Of a stretch of 64,000 nt of DNA, positions 35,701 to 48,029 are shown one piece after another. Source of the stretch: Moringa oleifera (Eukaryota > Streptophyta > Magnoliopsida > Brassicales > Moringaceae); assembly GCA_021397835.1 (NCBI GenBank), contig JAJFZO010000344.1, positions 744,001-808,000 of the forward strand, written 5' to 3'. The notes under the pieces were generated by a model, which was not told the DNA's origin, made no database searches, and saw nothing but the letters and a program-made list of their open reading frames with translations. Within the stretch, counting starts at the first letter, position 1, and each line of letters opens with the position of its first letter. The position numbers and the translations under genes are program-made.

Positions 35701-38700
35701 CTACTGCTGGTTTTGGTGATAGAGCCAATAAAGTTGAGATTGAATTTCTCATAAGGCAGTTGGGTTTTTACCATCTTTCAACTCATTCGACCTTTTTTTC
35801 ATTTGATATGTTCCCATCCATTAAAGAAGAGGAAAAGACCTTTCTTAGGCCTACCTCATTTTTTTTTTTGACACCAAAAAAATAATCAAAGAAAAAAGTA
35901 GAAAAGGTAAGTCTGAACCTATCAAGCTCAATCAAATTCAATTGACTGAGACTAGCGATAGAGGACTTCTTACTCTTAAAAACTAAAGGATTCCTAGGTT
36001 TCAATAAGTGAGGGGTCAGGCTTACCATGTTTAATAGGAGACCAGGCTAGCCAAGCTAATAATTAAAGCTTACATGGGAGAATGAACCTCACTAAGAAAG
36101 ACCTAGGGTGCGGCTCATTTAAGAAACTCAATGGTCGCATTCTTTTCTTTCCATATCATGGGTTGTAGGCTCGTCTTACAGAAATTGTGTCTCAGCGCGA
36201 TAGGTTACTTTTACTATTACAGTAATGGCTTCTTGGTCATGTCAGACTCTTTTAGTTTATCTTATGGACGGAGTGCCCTTTTCCCCAATGGGGTCTAGCT
36301 TGAAGGCAAGCAAGCTATCAAGACACACACAACCACCTTTTTTTAGCTTACATGCAATGGTTATGGCTCTGGAATGTCTTTTTCTCAAATAAGGTAAAGG
36401 CATAGCCCAAGTTAACATACAAAACTAGTCACAAAAAAGAGCAAAAAGGATAAAGGCTAAGCATATACTGAAGAGGGGGGTAAACATATATTCGCCTTTG
36501 ACTCCTTTTTAACCTCGTAACTGCTACTCAGCCAAATGCTTCCTACGTCATTTAAAAGAGGGATCTAGGTCGTCAACGTACTTTCAAAGAAACATGGGAT
36601 CAGGCTAAGATCGAATGGATTTTTGGCTTCTTTCCCACTACTCAGTGCTTCCTTTTTGAATCTTCTCACCCTCTTGGAAGCCTAGCTACTTTTTTATAAC
36701 TACCGTAGCTGCAATGGATAGGATGGGAATGGGTTGGAAAGAAGGAAAAAATGCAGTCTCTGCTTTCTGACTTTAGGACAGCAGCTCTATAACTTACTTT
36801 GACTTGAAAGCACATTTGGTCACTTTTAGCTTCTGATCGTGGAGCTGAAGCTGACTAGCAACTATTGGAAATACCTCATACTAGCAAATTCAGACGTACA
36901 ATCCATTTTTCAAATAAAGAGTTCTAACTTTGTTCCCATGGCTTTGAAAAATGCATCAAAGTTCCCTTCTCCATTAACCCATAAGTGTGGATGAAAAAGC
37001 AAGAAATAGGGAAGCAAGGTAGTTGGCACATTTTGGTGAATCAAGTATGAAAGTCGCTTTCATTCCCAATAGACCGACACGAAAAGATTGTTTAAGTTAC
37101 TGTTTACGCAGTTAACTCACTAGGAGGAGAAGTAAGGATCGTACTCCCTATTAGACTTGTCTAAAAGATGAAAAGATGGATGAGCCACTCTCTTCATCTG
37201 ACTAAGCTTAGCCTTTACATGGGCACCTTGCCTGCTGCACCCTTTAAATTTTGTGCTAGCGTATATAAAGTAGTATACCCCAGCTTCTTCTAGCTTTCTG
37301 TGGTGTGGCTCTTCTAACTCTTAGTAGCTATTATCTCCTTCTTTTTTCTTTTTCCTTGTCCTTAGGGAATTGGATATAGAACCGTTAGGAGTAGGAGCAT
37401 TTGTTAACAGAGATGGATTGGCTTCAATTGACCTTCTTACTATAAGAATACTTGAAAAAGCTCTGATTCTAATAAGCTTGTGACGACTCTCAGAGGTAGC
37501 TAGGAACAAACGGAATAAATGCTCAAAGCTAAGATCAGCTACTATTGGACTTCTTTCCCTGGCAAGAAGGTGTTAGCAGGGAAAGTAGCCTTGTTGATTA
37601 AAGTAAAGGGCTAGGGTATAGCGCTTTTATTTTGTTTTGTAGGAATACCCACTTTTCAATATGGATATCAATGACTAAAGTCTCTTCCCATGGTCTAGGC
37701 TAAGCCCAAAAGAGAAAAAAAAGAATTAGATCCATGAGTGAAGAGATATTATCCAGAGATGAAAGAAAAGAAGTCACTTGTTTTTGTTAAACAATCGTAG
37801 AGATCAAGAAGAGTTTGCAGCCAAAATTCTCCCTCTATAGGTCTCTTATAGGTAGAGCCAAAGTGAGTAATGAGAGGAAAGGAGTTCAAACTTGTCTCAA
37901 GGCCTAGTAGGTCTATTCCTGCTACCTTACTTACTTCCCTGGGGGAGGTTGAGTTAAAGAAGCTATGACAGAACAAGCTCTTACAGAATCAGCAGCTATT
38001 AAACCCTCATCTGTTGGAAGAAGGACTACTGGTAGTGGTTCATCTTATCTTATTAGTAGTGGTCAGTGGGAAGAAGACTAGCTCTAGCTTTCAAGAGTGA
38101 ACCAGGTCTTGGATTCAGCATTGGTTAGGCATGGCATTAGATTAGGAAGGCGCCTAAGCTAAGCCCTAATATTTTTGGGCTTTACTCTTACTATTTGGGT
38201 TTAGGAAGAGAAAAACACTGTTTAGCTTATGTTAGCTTGATCTTTTTTGAGATGAAATGTAGAAAAGTCCAAATCAAAGATGAAAGTCTTCATCCAAGCA
38301 AAGTGGGAATACCTAGGAAGATCTGACTAATAATCGAGTCCATACCTGGCTCTAGGCTTTCAAGAAGAAAGCCTAGGTTCAAGGGCCCATCTCTGTCATA
38401 TCGTCAAGTCAAAGAAGAGAGAAAGCCTAGCCCTTAAAGCAAGCCTACTTCACTTTCAATTCCTTTCGTACTTGATTCTTAATTTGCTCTAAAGGCAATG
38501 AGTTACTCTAGCTCTTCTGCAGTGAAATCACTCTCACGTATTTTAATGGTTCAACTAAAGTTCAAATGGTATATGAGGTATATTTCTTATTTTTTGTTCA
38601 CGAATCTGTTTCAAGTTTTAAAGCATACCCAATATTTTCCCTTTCAGTTGCGGCTCTAGGGAAAGAAGTTTCATTGGGGAAGGTGGTATCTTCTAATTGA

Positions 38701-39722
38701 TCACTTATCTTCTAATGATAAGGAGTGAAAAACAAGAAATGGATCTACTATAAGAACAGATGGTGAAAGCTACCTACTGAGATAAAATGGTGGGAAGCCC
38801 CTCAAAGAAGCAAGAGTTTTTACTAAAAAACAAAATAAATTTTGTCTGCTTTGTTCCCTCGAGACATCTACTCAATAAAGAAGCCCATTCGATAAGTAAA
38901 GCCGATACAGAAACAGACATTGCTAGCCCTATTGTAAAGTATGGATTCTCTAATCCTTCATCAAGTTCTTAGCTTATTGAAAGGAAGGTAAAAGTCATAG
39001 GATGTGTAGTAGTAGCATGAGAAAGCATGCCCAATCCAAGCAGTTCTTGTGCCTTATGGGAGAAGGAAAAATAATCGGGTAAATAGTGGTATTTCCCTAT
39101 ATGGGAATAAGTTATATCTCTAGGTTTTTCATATTCACTATGAGAAAGTTTGCTAGCCAGTTAAACAATCATCCTCAAGGGGCAAGTGTTTCCTTCTTTT
39201 AAGTTAGTTCTTTCCATAGAAGAAAGTAGTGCTAGCTACTGCATCCTTCCTGACCCGCTGTAAGAGTTACTAGCCAACGAACTGCACTCACCTCCGTATA
39301 AAAAGATTAAATAGCCTATTTTATTTTCACATGCCTTAAGAGACTGGCCAATAAGTTAAGAGATCTAAGAGACACCTTTTAAAGAACCTAAGGGCCTGGT
39401 AAGAATATTCTCTTTTCACTCTTAACCCTGACATATAAGCATAAAGAAATTGATTTAGTCTGTCCGTAGGTAAATCTTAACTGGTTTCTTTCTCTATGAA
39501 CTCTTAAATGAATTAAAGAAATTAATAAGACTATGACCGAAAAGTTACTCTTTATGGACTTCTTTTCACTCTTAACCTTGACACCAATACTTTAATATCA
39601 TAAAGAACACCCTTAAGTTTCTCCGTAGGTCAAGATTAAACTATTTCTTTTACAGTTACCCCTCATTGGCCGGGTAATAAAGGTAATAATACCAGGCTTG
39701 TAGTTTTTCTTTGCCTGACCTT
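32783..39722. other. Mitochondrial-type DNA between the two duplicated tracts
   Basis: The composition and style are the same as the ccmFN-bearing tracts, and the sequence is continuous with the second of them at 39723. No conserved mitochondrial gene was recognised on either strand. The longest open frames (32910-33194 plus, 34205-34522 minus, 35646-35885 plus, 37749-37976 minus) match nothing I know. Mitochondrial origin is inferred from linkage and composition only. Confidence 0.5.
39412..39655. repeat. Imperfect direct repeat at end of duplication unit
   Basis: A segment beginning CTTTTCACTCTTAACC and running through TCCGTAGGT to a TTCTTT tract occurs at about 39412-39490 and again at about 39563-39655, just before the junction at 39722/39723. 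Confidence 0.65.
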
Positions 39723-42700
39723 TAAGTTGCACATTTGAATCCTATTCATAAGTCTAAATCCATCTTGAAGAAAGAGAACACCATTTACGAAAGAACAACT
39801 CTAATAGTTAAGTATTCTAGAATCTAGGTAAAGTTAACTGCTATAATCGATTCCTTAGGCTAGGAATATGAAGACCTAATGAGAATAGGAAGACTTAAAC
39901 TTTACTAGCATAAAGACAGATTGAAAATGACTTAAATCTCTAGTACTAATGTACGACAGAGAAGAAAGGCCATGCCTTATTTCAATAAAGAAAACCTTCT
40001 TTCATAGTCGATTGATTGGGTCCCTACGAGATAGATAAATGTTCGAGATTTCATTGACTTCGTGTCATAGCATGACAAATGAGTCAATCAGTGGAATGTA
40101 AGCACTCTTTTAATAGATTTTGCTTGATTAACCTTAAGATAAGAACAAAAAAAAAAAAGAAACTTGTCAATGTCAATTGACAAGATAGTGAGCCAAATTC
40201 ACATTTCCAAGCAATTCAATAAATGGAATGGAAAAGATTCCACGAAGCTCAACTTCAATTAAGAAGGTTTCAGAATTGGTTGCTTGAATCTGAAACTCCT
40301 AGGTCCCGAGGAAGAGTGAAATGCTAATCGAATAAAAGTTTCTTCTCTAAACATAAAGCTAAAATCCAAGTAGGCCACCTAAAAGAAAGTTTCAAGTTAG
40401 TTACCATTTTCTTACCCTTAAGTTGCCTAGAAATTTTAGAGTTAATCCAATACAAAAAGGAAAGAAGCACTATTGAACTAAGTTATCTACCGAAACTAAC
40501 CTAAATGTTTTGCCCTTCCATAATCCCCAGCATCGTGCCCATAAGAATGACAGCTATTATCATGATATATGGATCAACCTTGCTTTTTTCGTCAATAACC
40601 TGTCCCCCTGAGCTAACCACGAAAAAACCGGAACTTCTTAAAGAACGAAAAACTCCCCTATTTCATTATAGATTACAGTAATTATTATAACCTACCTACT
40701 TCTCTGTCGTAACCTAACTCCTATTTATTGAGTTTAGGATCGATTTCAACCCGAAGATTGCTTAGTCTTTCTCGGCTTTCTCTACTATGCCTTTCATCAT
40801 GAACTACCAAATCGATTCCTCTTATTGGCAAAGATAAATCTAGCATTTTGGCTTTCTCGAGTCCTAGCGATTTCTTTGTCAAGCCAGAATTCTTCCTTTA
40901 GTTAATCAATTCCTTTAAGGAATCTACTATGGAAAACATTTGAACAGGATCGATACCGACTAAGCATGTTGACTGTCATCAAGCATACTACCCTACTTAA
41001 AAGCATTCTCTCTATTCGAAAGCTTACTATCAACACTAACTAATGCAAGGAAAGGAGAGTCATTATTCAAGCCATGCTACCATTCATTCCCAGTCGACAA
41101 GAGATAAAACAAAGTCCATCTTTTTCTTGATTCCCTTTTACCCCTCTGTGTAGTTTACTTTGCCTTTTCGTTTTTTATTTGCCATAGTTCAGCAAGAGAA
41201 GAGCTATTGTTTTTAACAGTTTTTCAAGTTAATGGAATGATTCTTCCCTTAAAGGTGATGTCACTACCTAGATCCTCATCTCTTGAACCTGTTCTGGGAG
41301 CTAGTTTAATGGCATCAACATCTCATCTAGTCTAGATTGATTCCTTAAGAGGTTCTTCTTTAGCAGACAATTTGGCCTATTTTATCTTTTTTCATTCTCC
41401 TTCCTAGCAATAAGGTAAGGTCTTTCCATATCATGACCACCTTCCTTTATTCGAAATGAATTCATCATCAAAGAAAGTGCTAGTGAACCCAACTAGTTCC
41501 ATTCCAATTCCCTCGGACAGAGTAGGATAGCTGCCATCAAGTTGCCTTTTTAGAGTTAAGGTGAGATCAATGCTATCAAGAAGAAGGAATAATAGCCTTT
41601 ATGCCTTGAGCCATGAGCTAAATCATTGACCTTACGCTTAGTTTGGTTAAGACATTGCCGCATTTCATCTCAAAGAGGATCTAAATCTTTCTTTCCAGCT
41701 TATCCAAACTACTAAGCCCAGGTTAATTCACTCTTTCTTTATCGCAAGCAGATAGCAAAAAGAGCTGATGAAAAGCACCTTCCTTTTTTCATTCTTAAAA
41801 ACATTTACAGAGCAGTTATTATAGAAAAACTAGCATCTCTAACACGAAAAGCAAGCAAAGACCTCCCTTTTGGTTTGATGGCCTCATTCCTTTAGAAGAG
41901 TGAAAGTAGGATCAGAATCTGACTCCCGGATGTGGGATCTTACTTAAAGAAATTTCCATTAAGCTGGATAAGTCTTAAAAAGCATTCCACTAGCACTTAT
42001 CCTTTATTTAATCGGCACTCAACCCTTCTCTCCTTATTTCAAGAGCTAAAACAACCTCAATTCTTTCAACAACAATGATGCCTTTTTCTAATCCTACTGC
42101 CCTTTTCCCAATACATGAAGAAAAAATTATTGATTTAGCCTACTTTGACTAAGCTATTCTTCCCATTTTGAAAGGAAAAGTAGCCTCATCGATGACAATA
42201 GATTCAATAGCTGGGGATCTTGCTAATAATGAAACTCATAACCTTAAATCATATAACCAGGGATAAGCTCTTCTCCTCTTTTCTGGCCATTAAAAGCATG
42301 GAAATTGTAGCTTCTTCTTTGGATTCGTTCAAAAGAGTATTTCCCTAATCTAATGCCATGCCTTAAGTCTTAATCTCCTAATGCCCATACTCTAATAGCT
42401 AAACCGATGGCATCGTTTTTTTTTCCCTCAAGCCTTCAACATTAGATTCTTCCTTTCGAGTTCCTTCACTTAGAGTAATGAATCTAGTGAAAGCCGAAGA
42501 CTAAGAAAAAGGTACGAAAGCCAGGCTAATACCCAGTTGGATAAAGCTAGCCACCTCGCTTAGTATACCTTCCCTAGATCAGTCTTTCTTGCCTTCCTTT
42601 TTTACTATAACGCTTACTCCCTCAGATATGGTCGAGTTCTTATTCTAAGATCTCATCCTTTCTGCATTCACTAGGCCACCTAAGACTCGCAACTACACTG

Positions 42701-45700
42701 ATCGAAGTGGCTTGCTCTAGTAAGGTTTATTTCATGATCTACAGAGGCCCTGACAACTGCTGCATGATCATATCAAGACGAGAACGTGGCCGTGATCTTT
42801 TTGCAAGTGTGAAAGTAGTGGGTCCATGTGTAAAAGGTGTCTCTCTTAATACACCTTTGATACTGCTCTCTATGGAAAAGATTTCACCGACTGATCATGC
42901 TAATGTCGTTCTTCATTAAACTCATCAATGACTCTGACATTTGACTCATCATGCACTTTCAAGTTTACCCTTGATCATCTTACTTTCATTGTCCAGTTTG
43001 AACTTGGAGCATCTACTACCCCATTAATTCACTAGTAGCAGAAATTGAAAGACAAAGTCAGTTTACACATTCTTGAAAGTCTTTTTTTTGACTCAAATGA
43101 AGATGAAAGGCTTAGCTGGCTTAGGTTGCTATCTCAACACATGTCAATCCTTATGTCCCCAGCGAGTAGGTTAAGGCATTTTATATTGTTGCTTGCCTTT
43201 ATCTTTTAGTCTACCAATCAAACTTGTTTACTCTATATTATTGATAAATCCGTATTTCCCCCAAACCATTAGCTTTTGTATGCCTCAAAACTTTTAATAT
43301 TGTTTCGTCTTCAAACAAAGACCTCGTAGGCCTTATTCTAAAGATAAAATAGCGATGAGCCAACTGTTATGACTACATGCGCATCTAGTCAATGCCTTGG
43401 AAGCAAGCTACCTTAACCATTTTCCAAAGTTCTAAATAATTTACTCATAAAAGGCTATAGGGGTGCGTTGCTTTACATTCAGCCACACCACACCCTCAAA
43501 GTGATCTTCTTCTACTTACGGGATGAAATCTAGTAGCCAATTGCTAACTTTGAATAACTGGCCTAACAATATGTTTAACTTTCTCATAACATAACGGGGT
43601 AGGGTTTCATGCAAGCCGATTGACATAGGCGTATAAGAGTACTTCATGTCACAACCATCACTTTTTTATAGGTTCTACAGATCAATGCTTATTGCTTCAT
43701 CTAGGAGAAAAGAATCATAGATATGCTGGTCATTAAAAGGAAGAACTGCCATAAAAAGATTCCTTGTGTATCGTCTATTGCAAAACTTTTGAACAGGAGC
43801 TAACAATCTGGACCTTATCGAAAAGTTTCCTAAGACACAACATGGAAAAATAATAATTTGAAGTCTAAGAATAAAGAAGGGGTAGAAGTACTGAATGAAT
43901 ATGAGCTGTGGCTACTACTCGAGGCATAAAAGAAGCATTGTTTACGAGATCTAGAAAGCACCAGTAACCCCAACCTAATTCCTGATGAGCCCACTAAATT
44001 CCTGGCAGGGTGCCTATCGTTAAAAACCACGAACATGTTAAGATCAAAATTTGAATTGGTTCCTAGTCCTGGTTAGAGACCACTATATTCGTACTCGTCG
44101 TCCAACAAAGAGGCAAAATAGTAGTATTTTATTAATTACGAATGACACGCTTCATATACTCCTTCCACGTGCCTACTGGTGCTTTTGTCTAAAGCAAAAA
44201 AAAGGCAAAAAAATGACACCAAAGTAGCATGAGTGGGCTTTTATTGTTTCATAACAATAAAGTAGGGTAAGGGTAAAAGGCTCGCTTGTTATATGGGATC
44301 CGACGTATCCAGCAGAGCAAAGCAGTGTTGCTTTCTTTTTAACGGCATCCTTCCGTAATGGCGATGAGTGAAGTGCCATAATCTCATTCATCATTTTTGA
44401 TCTCTATAAGCCAAAGCCCATAATAGTGGTAATATCCCCAACATAAATGTAATGAGGATGTATGGCTGAAATAGGATCCTGTGAAACAAGATTTGATTTT
44501 GCAACTAGTTTGGTACAAGTGAAGAAATTTAGAACAAAAGGATTGAAACTCGCTGATAGGAAAGGAGAGAAAAACAAAGCAATGCTAAGAGCTTCATTAA
44601 TTCGCTGTTCATCGATAGATGAAGCTTTCTCTTTATTATCTCGTGGTAGATGCAACAATGGATATGTCTTTTTTCCTTTTTACGAACCGCGAGAGCACTT
44701 AGTGTTTAGAGGAACAAAGCTCATTTTCCTTTTAGGGTAAAGCAACACACAAAAAAGGGCTGGTCCATCAAAAGTTTGGTTTCTTCATGAACAAAGATCA
44801 AAATCAACAATGGTTTATAGAACGAAGGGAGTGTACAACTGGGGTGCAACCCTACTTTTTTACTCACAACGAATAAGAGTGAGAGAATGGAATCTTCACA
44901 AGGTTCGAGATAAAAAATAAAAAAAGTTTCTCTATGGCCTCCTTGTTTTAAGACATTATGCCTTTGGGGTTGACCCCGATAACAGAGAAAAAATTCATAA
45001 AAATTTGGGATCTGACACCATAATAAAATACTATCTTCATGATTGGACCGTGTCCCTGAGATTTGATAAAAGAAAAGTGCATTAGCAATTAATAGGTTGT
45101 AATTGGATAAGTTATTAGAAATATGATAGAATAGAAGATCAACGACAAGAAAAAAAGAATGCATTAAAATGCAAGTGCTACATCTAACACTGGTGGTTCT
45201 TTCTTGTTACAAGTGAATGCAACGAAAAGACCCAAAAATAATAAGTAATAAGATAATTCATATATTGACATTTCGTGCTCATTTCCAAAATTTTGCTTCA
45301 TTATTCCTATCATCCGATAACCACAAGATGGTCCATAAGAAAGGCAATAGGATTCAAACCTATGGCTGGCTTGAACCTGACCTGTTGTGTTGGTTGGCTG
45401 ACTTAGCCCTCTGCATCGCCATTGTACTCGAAAGAGTTGTGCTGCACTACCTAACGCGTAACCTTGTCACCTTTACCTTTATTTTAGTTATACCATTACT
45501 AATCGCAGCCTCGGATTGGTTGCCCTTCATCTAATAAAAATGATTATCCTTATGACCAAAGAAAGACTAGCTTGCTTACTTTTCAAGCGCTAGTTTTATG
45601 ATCTTGACCAACAATGTGTTAAAAGTGGAGGCATCCAAGCTTGCCCATCATATGAAAGGGGCTTTGAGGTAGAGTGTTTTTTTGGGGAGATATAGTTTTT

Positions 45701-46112
45701 AGGTTGGATATTTTAGATTAAATGGGACTAGTTGAGTGATAAAGGTGATGAAATCTAACCTTTGCATCGATGTTTGGCAGGATGGCTCACTTGAGTGTCA
45801 AAACCAAGTGGTGGTTCTTTCTTTTTCCTTAGCTTATCAAACCAACATATGCTTATTCTCCTTTGATGACTCCCAATAGAGAAAGCCTAAATTTGTCAAT
45901 GAGGATTAGAAGAAAGTTAGAGATGGACATAGATCCTTTTGCCTATCCGAAGTGTTGAAAATAAAGTAATGGTTTTTATTTTTTTATTTCCCGATCACTA
46001 GAAGCAATCTTCACTAGCATAAGGATCCTCATAGTAACCTTTAGTATGATAAAACTCGGCAATGAGTTTAGAAGGCTTCAAGTAATACGAGAAGGGCTAA
46101 TCACCATACTGC
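39723..46112. other. Nuclear mitochondrial DNA (NUMT), tandem copy 2
   Basis: It aligns with 17050-23441 throughout, starting at TAAGTTGCACATTTGAAT in both copies and ending at the same CACTA insertion point, GCTAATCACxATACTGC. The offset stays at 22,671-22,673 bp, so almost no net length change has occurred since duplication. It contains the second ccmFN pseudogene. The 22,673-bp distance is the period of the tandem duplication. Confidence 0.8.
43575..45271 (-). pseudogene. ccmFN: Mitochondrial cytochrome c maturation protein FN, nuclear pseudogene copy 2
   Basis: Minus strand from ATG at 45271-45269 (MSIYELSYYLLFLGLFVAF) to TAA at 43577-43575, 1697 nt. Blocks in order: NNLSNYNLLIANALFFYQIS and GGHRETFF (45120-44930); SSIDEQRINEALSIALFFSP and DPISAIHPHYIYVGDI (44610-44420); MMNEIMALHSSPLRKDA and LLCSAGYVGSHITSEPF (44394-44270); then the tryptophan-rich haem motif [15 protein letters not shown] preceded by a TAG in place of Trp (about 44010-43950); and the tail VMVVT-stop-STLIRL. 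It is better preserved than copy 1 but has several stops and frameshifts. The 92-residue plus-strand frame at 44462-44740 is its shadow. Confidence 0.93.
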
Positions 46113-46129
46113 CACTACTATACAAAAGA

Positions 46130-46480
46130 GATTTAATGACAGTTAAAATTGATTTTAATGATAATAAAGAGGGGAGAGTTTTAATTAACGATATTTCTTG
46201 AAAACTGTTATTAAAACTCCATTTTGATGCTCCCTTTTAATGACTGTTCTTTTAAAATTGGCATTAAAAAGGGAGTCTTTAAGGACATTTTTAACAGAAC
46301 TGTCATTAAAAAAAGAGAGCCTTTAATGATAGTTCTTTTAAAACTGCCATTAAAGACCTTACATTTAATTTTAAAAGAACTATCATTAAAAGGTAAGGAC
46401 TTTAATGACTGTTCTAATAGAAGTGTCATTAAAAGATAGCGCCTTTAATATTAGTTTTCAATGAACAGTCCATTAAAAGA
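46130..46480. repeat. Left subterminal array of CACTA C
   Basis: The same TTTAATGACAGTT/AACTGTCATTAAA motif family as A and B, in alternating orientation. Overlapping open frames on both strands (46211-46439) are repeat translations. Confidence 0.88.
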
Positions 46481-47039
46481 AAATTTTTAATAATTTTGAT
46501 ATATACCAAATTCTTACATACAAATTATCCAAAACCTGCAGATATAAAATTCTTTATCTCTTCCACATCAACCACATAACTTTATCTTGTATACGTTAAC
46601 ACAATTCAATACTAACACTTTAATGAAACAACTTTTTCTTTCAATACTCTTTAATACCATTCTCACTCAAACCATCATTATTTCTTTCAGGCTTGAAAAT
46701 ATTTCAACATAATCCAATTCAAAAAGTAATGAAAGATGAAGAAAGAGAAACTTGATGTCATAACCGAACTCCATATGTACAATACGTATTATCATACACA
46801 ATCCTAAAAATTCAACTACGTAAATTTAATAATGCTCATGTCTATAAAAATCTTCAAGGTTCAACTTTTTAATATGGTACTCCAAAGAAACTATTCAACC
46901 TCTTTTCTAACTTTATCAGTATCTGACTCAGTGTAAGTATCTATATTCACTAACTTCATTTATAAAAAAAAATAGTTAGTCCAATTAAAACTTCTAGTAA
47001 GCGCATCAATTACCGAAGTAATTACATAAGCAAATGCCT

Positions 47040-47720
47040 AAAAATTTACTATTTTCATATATGGGATATTTTTGTCACGTCTGTCAATGATGTCCATTAA
47101 AAATTTCGTAACATAATATCCACACTCAGTATTTGAAGATTGATGTGGACACTACATTAAAATTTTTTAATTATTATATTTTATAAACTAAATAAAACTA
47201 ACATCATATATTGGTTTAAATATACATAACTTAGCAGAAATACTCTTAGGAATGCACTTATCACTTGATTCATTGATAATTTGGAACAATTTAAAAGAGC
47301 TGCTAATAGAAAATTATCAATAATTTTGGGAGTAAAAAATAATACATACTAATATAAATTAAAATATTTTCACTTATTTGGACATAAATTGATCTACTTC
47401 TTGATGAGAACCATGGTTCAAAGGATCAAAAATGTTGTACACAAAAGTACGAGGCTCGACAACCATCAACATCCAATGATGTCTTCATTATCAAAAATAA
47501 ATGTAAAAAACGTTGTGAACAAATTAAACTATTAATAATTTCAAATAGTATTAAGACTTACCTCAATTTATCCGAAAATATTACTATTTTTCTGTTACAT
47601 AGATCTATCATTCTATTGGCAAGGTGACAGACTTGGGTGTTTATACTTATAGACATCCCATATGATAGAATGATCAGTAAATACAAAATACTTCTCCAAG
47701 CCAAGTACAACTAGGCCTAT
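47040..47720 (-). pseudogene. Ulp1 (C48) exons in CACTA C with all catalytic motifs retained
   Basis: The minus strand gives an exon ending at a consensus donor (CTTAC in plus, exon end 47562). A second exon reads HHWMLMVVEPRTFVYNIFDP then LNHGSHQEVDQFMSK without a stop: His 47478-47476, Trp 47475-47473, Asp of FDP 47427-47425. A later exon reads NTECGYYVTKFLMDIIDRR with Cys at 47124-47122. Ulp1-type proteases use a His-Asp-Cys triad, and all three are present here, unlike copies A and B. The element lacks TNP2 and is cut by CACTA E, so a complete protein from it is unlikely. The earlier exon (47720-47565) contains stops in some frames. Confidence 0.78.
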
Positions 47721-48029
47721 ATAAAGTTTACTCAAATAACAAAATGAGTAAAATAACATAAATATGATGAAGCCAAATAATAATAAACCAGTAAAAATTC
47801 CAACCATATACGTGCACAATTATATTAGATATTAACATACAAATCACATGTAACCAAATTTTTAATGAATTAATTGACATTTGTAATTAATATATTTTAA
47901 ACTAAATTAGCATACAATTAATTAATTAGCTAAATAACAAATGATTAGTTAGTATATAATTAAATAAATAATATATAACTAATGAAAAATTAATTAATTA
48001 AAACACTACAAGAAATTTACCATTTCTCC

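Larger units (their letters stand above)
46113..48004 (-). mobile_element. CACTA C, paralogue of B in NUMT copy 2, interrupted by CACTA E
   Basis: CACTACTATACAAAAGAG starts at 46113, preceded by TGC (46110-46112), the same target as for CACTA B. The sequence follows B through the subterminal array and the Ulp1 exons to a point equivalent to about 25311 in B, where CACTA E begins. The remainder of C was not found before the end of the window. Confidence 0.88.

Noticed and set aside
44462..44740. 92-residue plus-strand frame (and its counterpart at 21793)
   Set aside because: Antisense of ccmFN; the minus strand carries the recognisable protein.
45217..45534. Plus-strand frame conserved in both NUMT copies (also 22544-22846)
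   Set aside because: It overlaps the ccmFN start in antisense and differs between copies without a sign of coding constraint. It may just be open by chance in spacer DNA.
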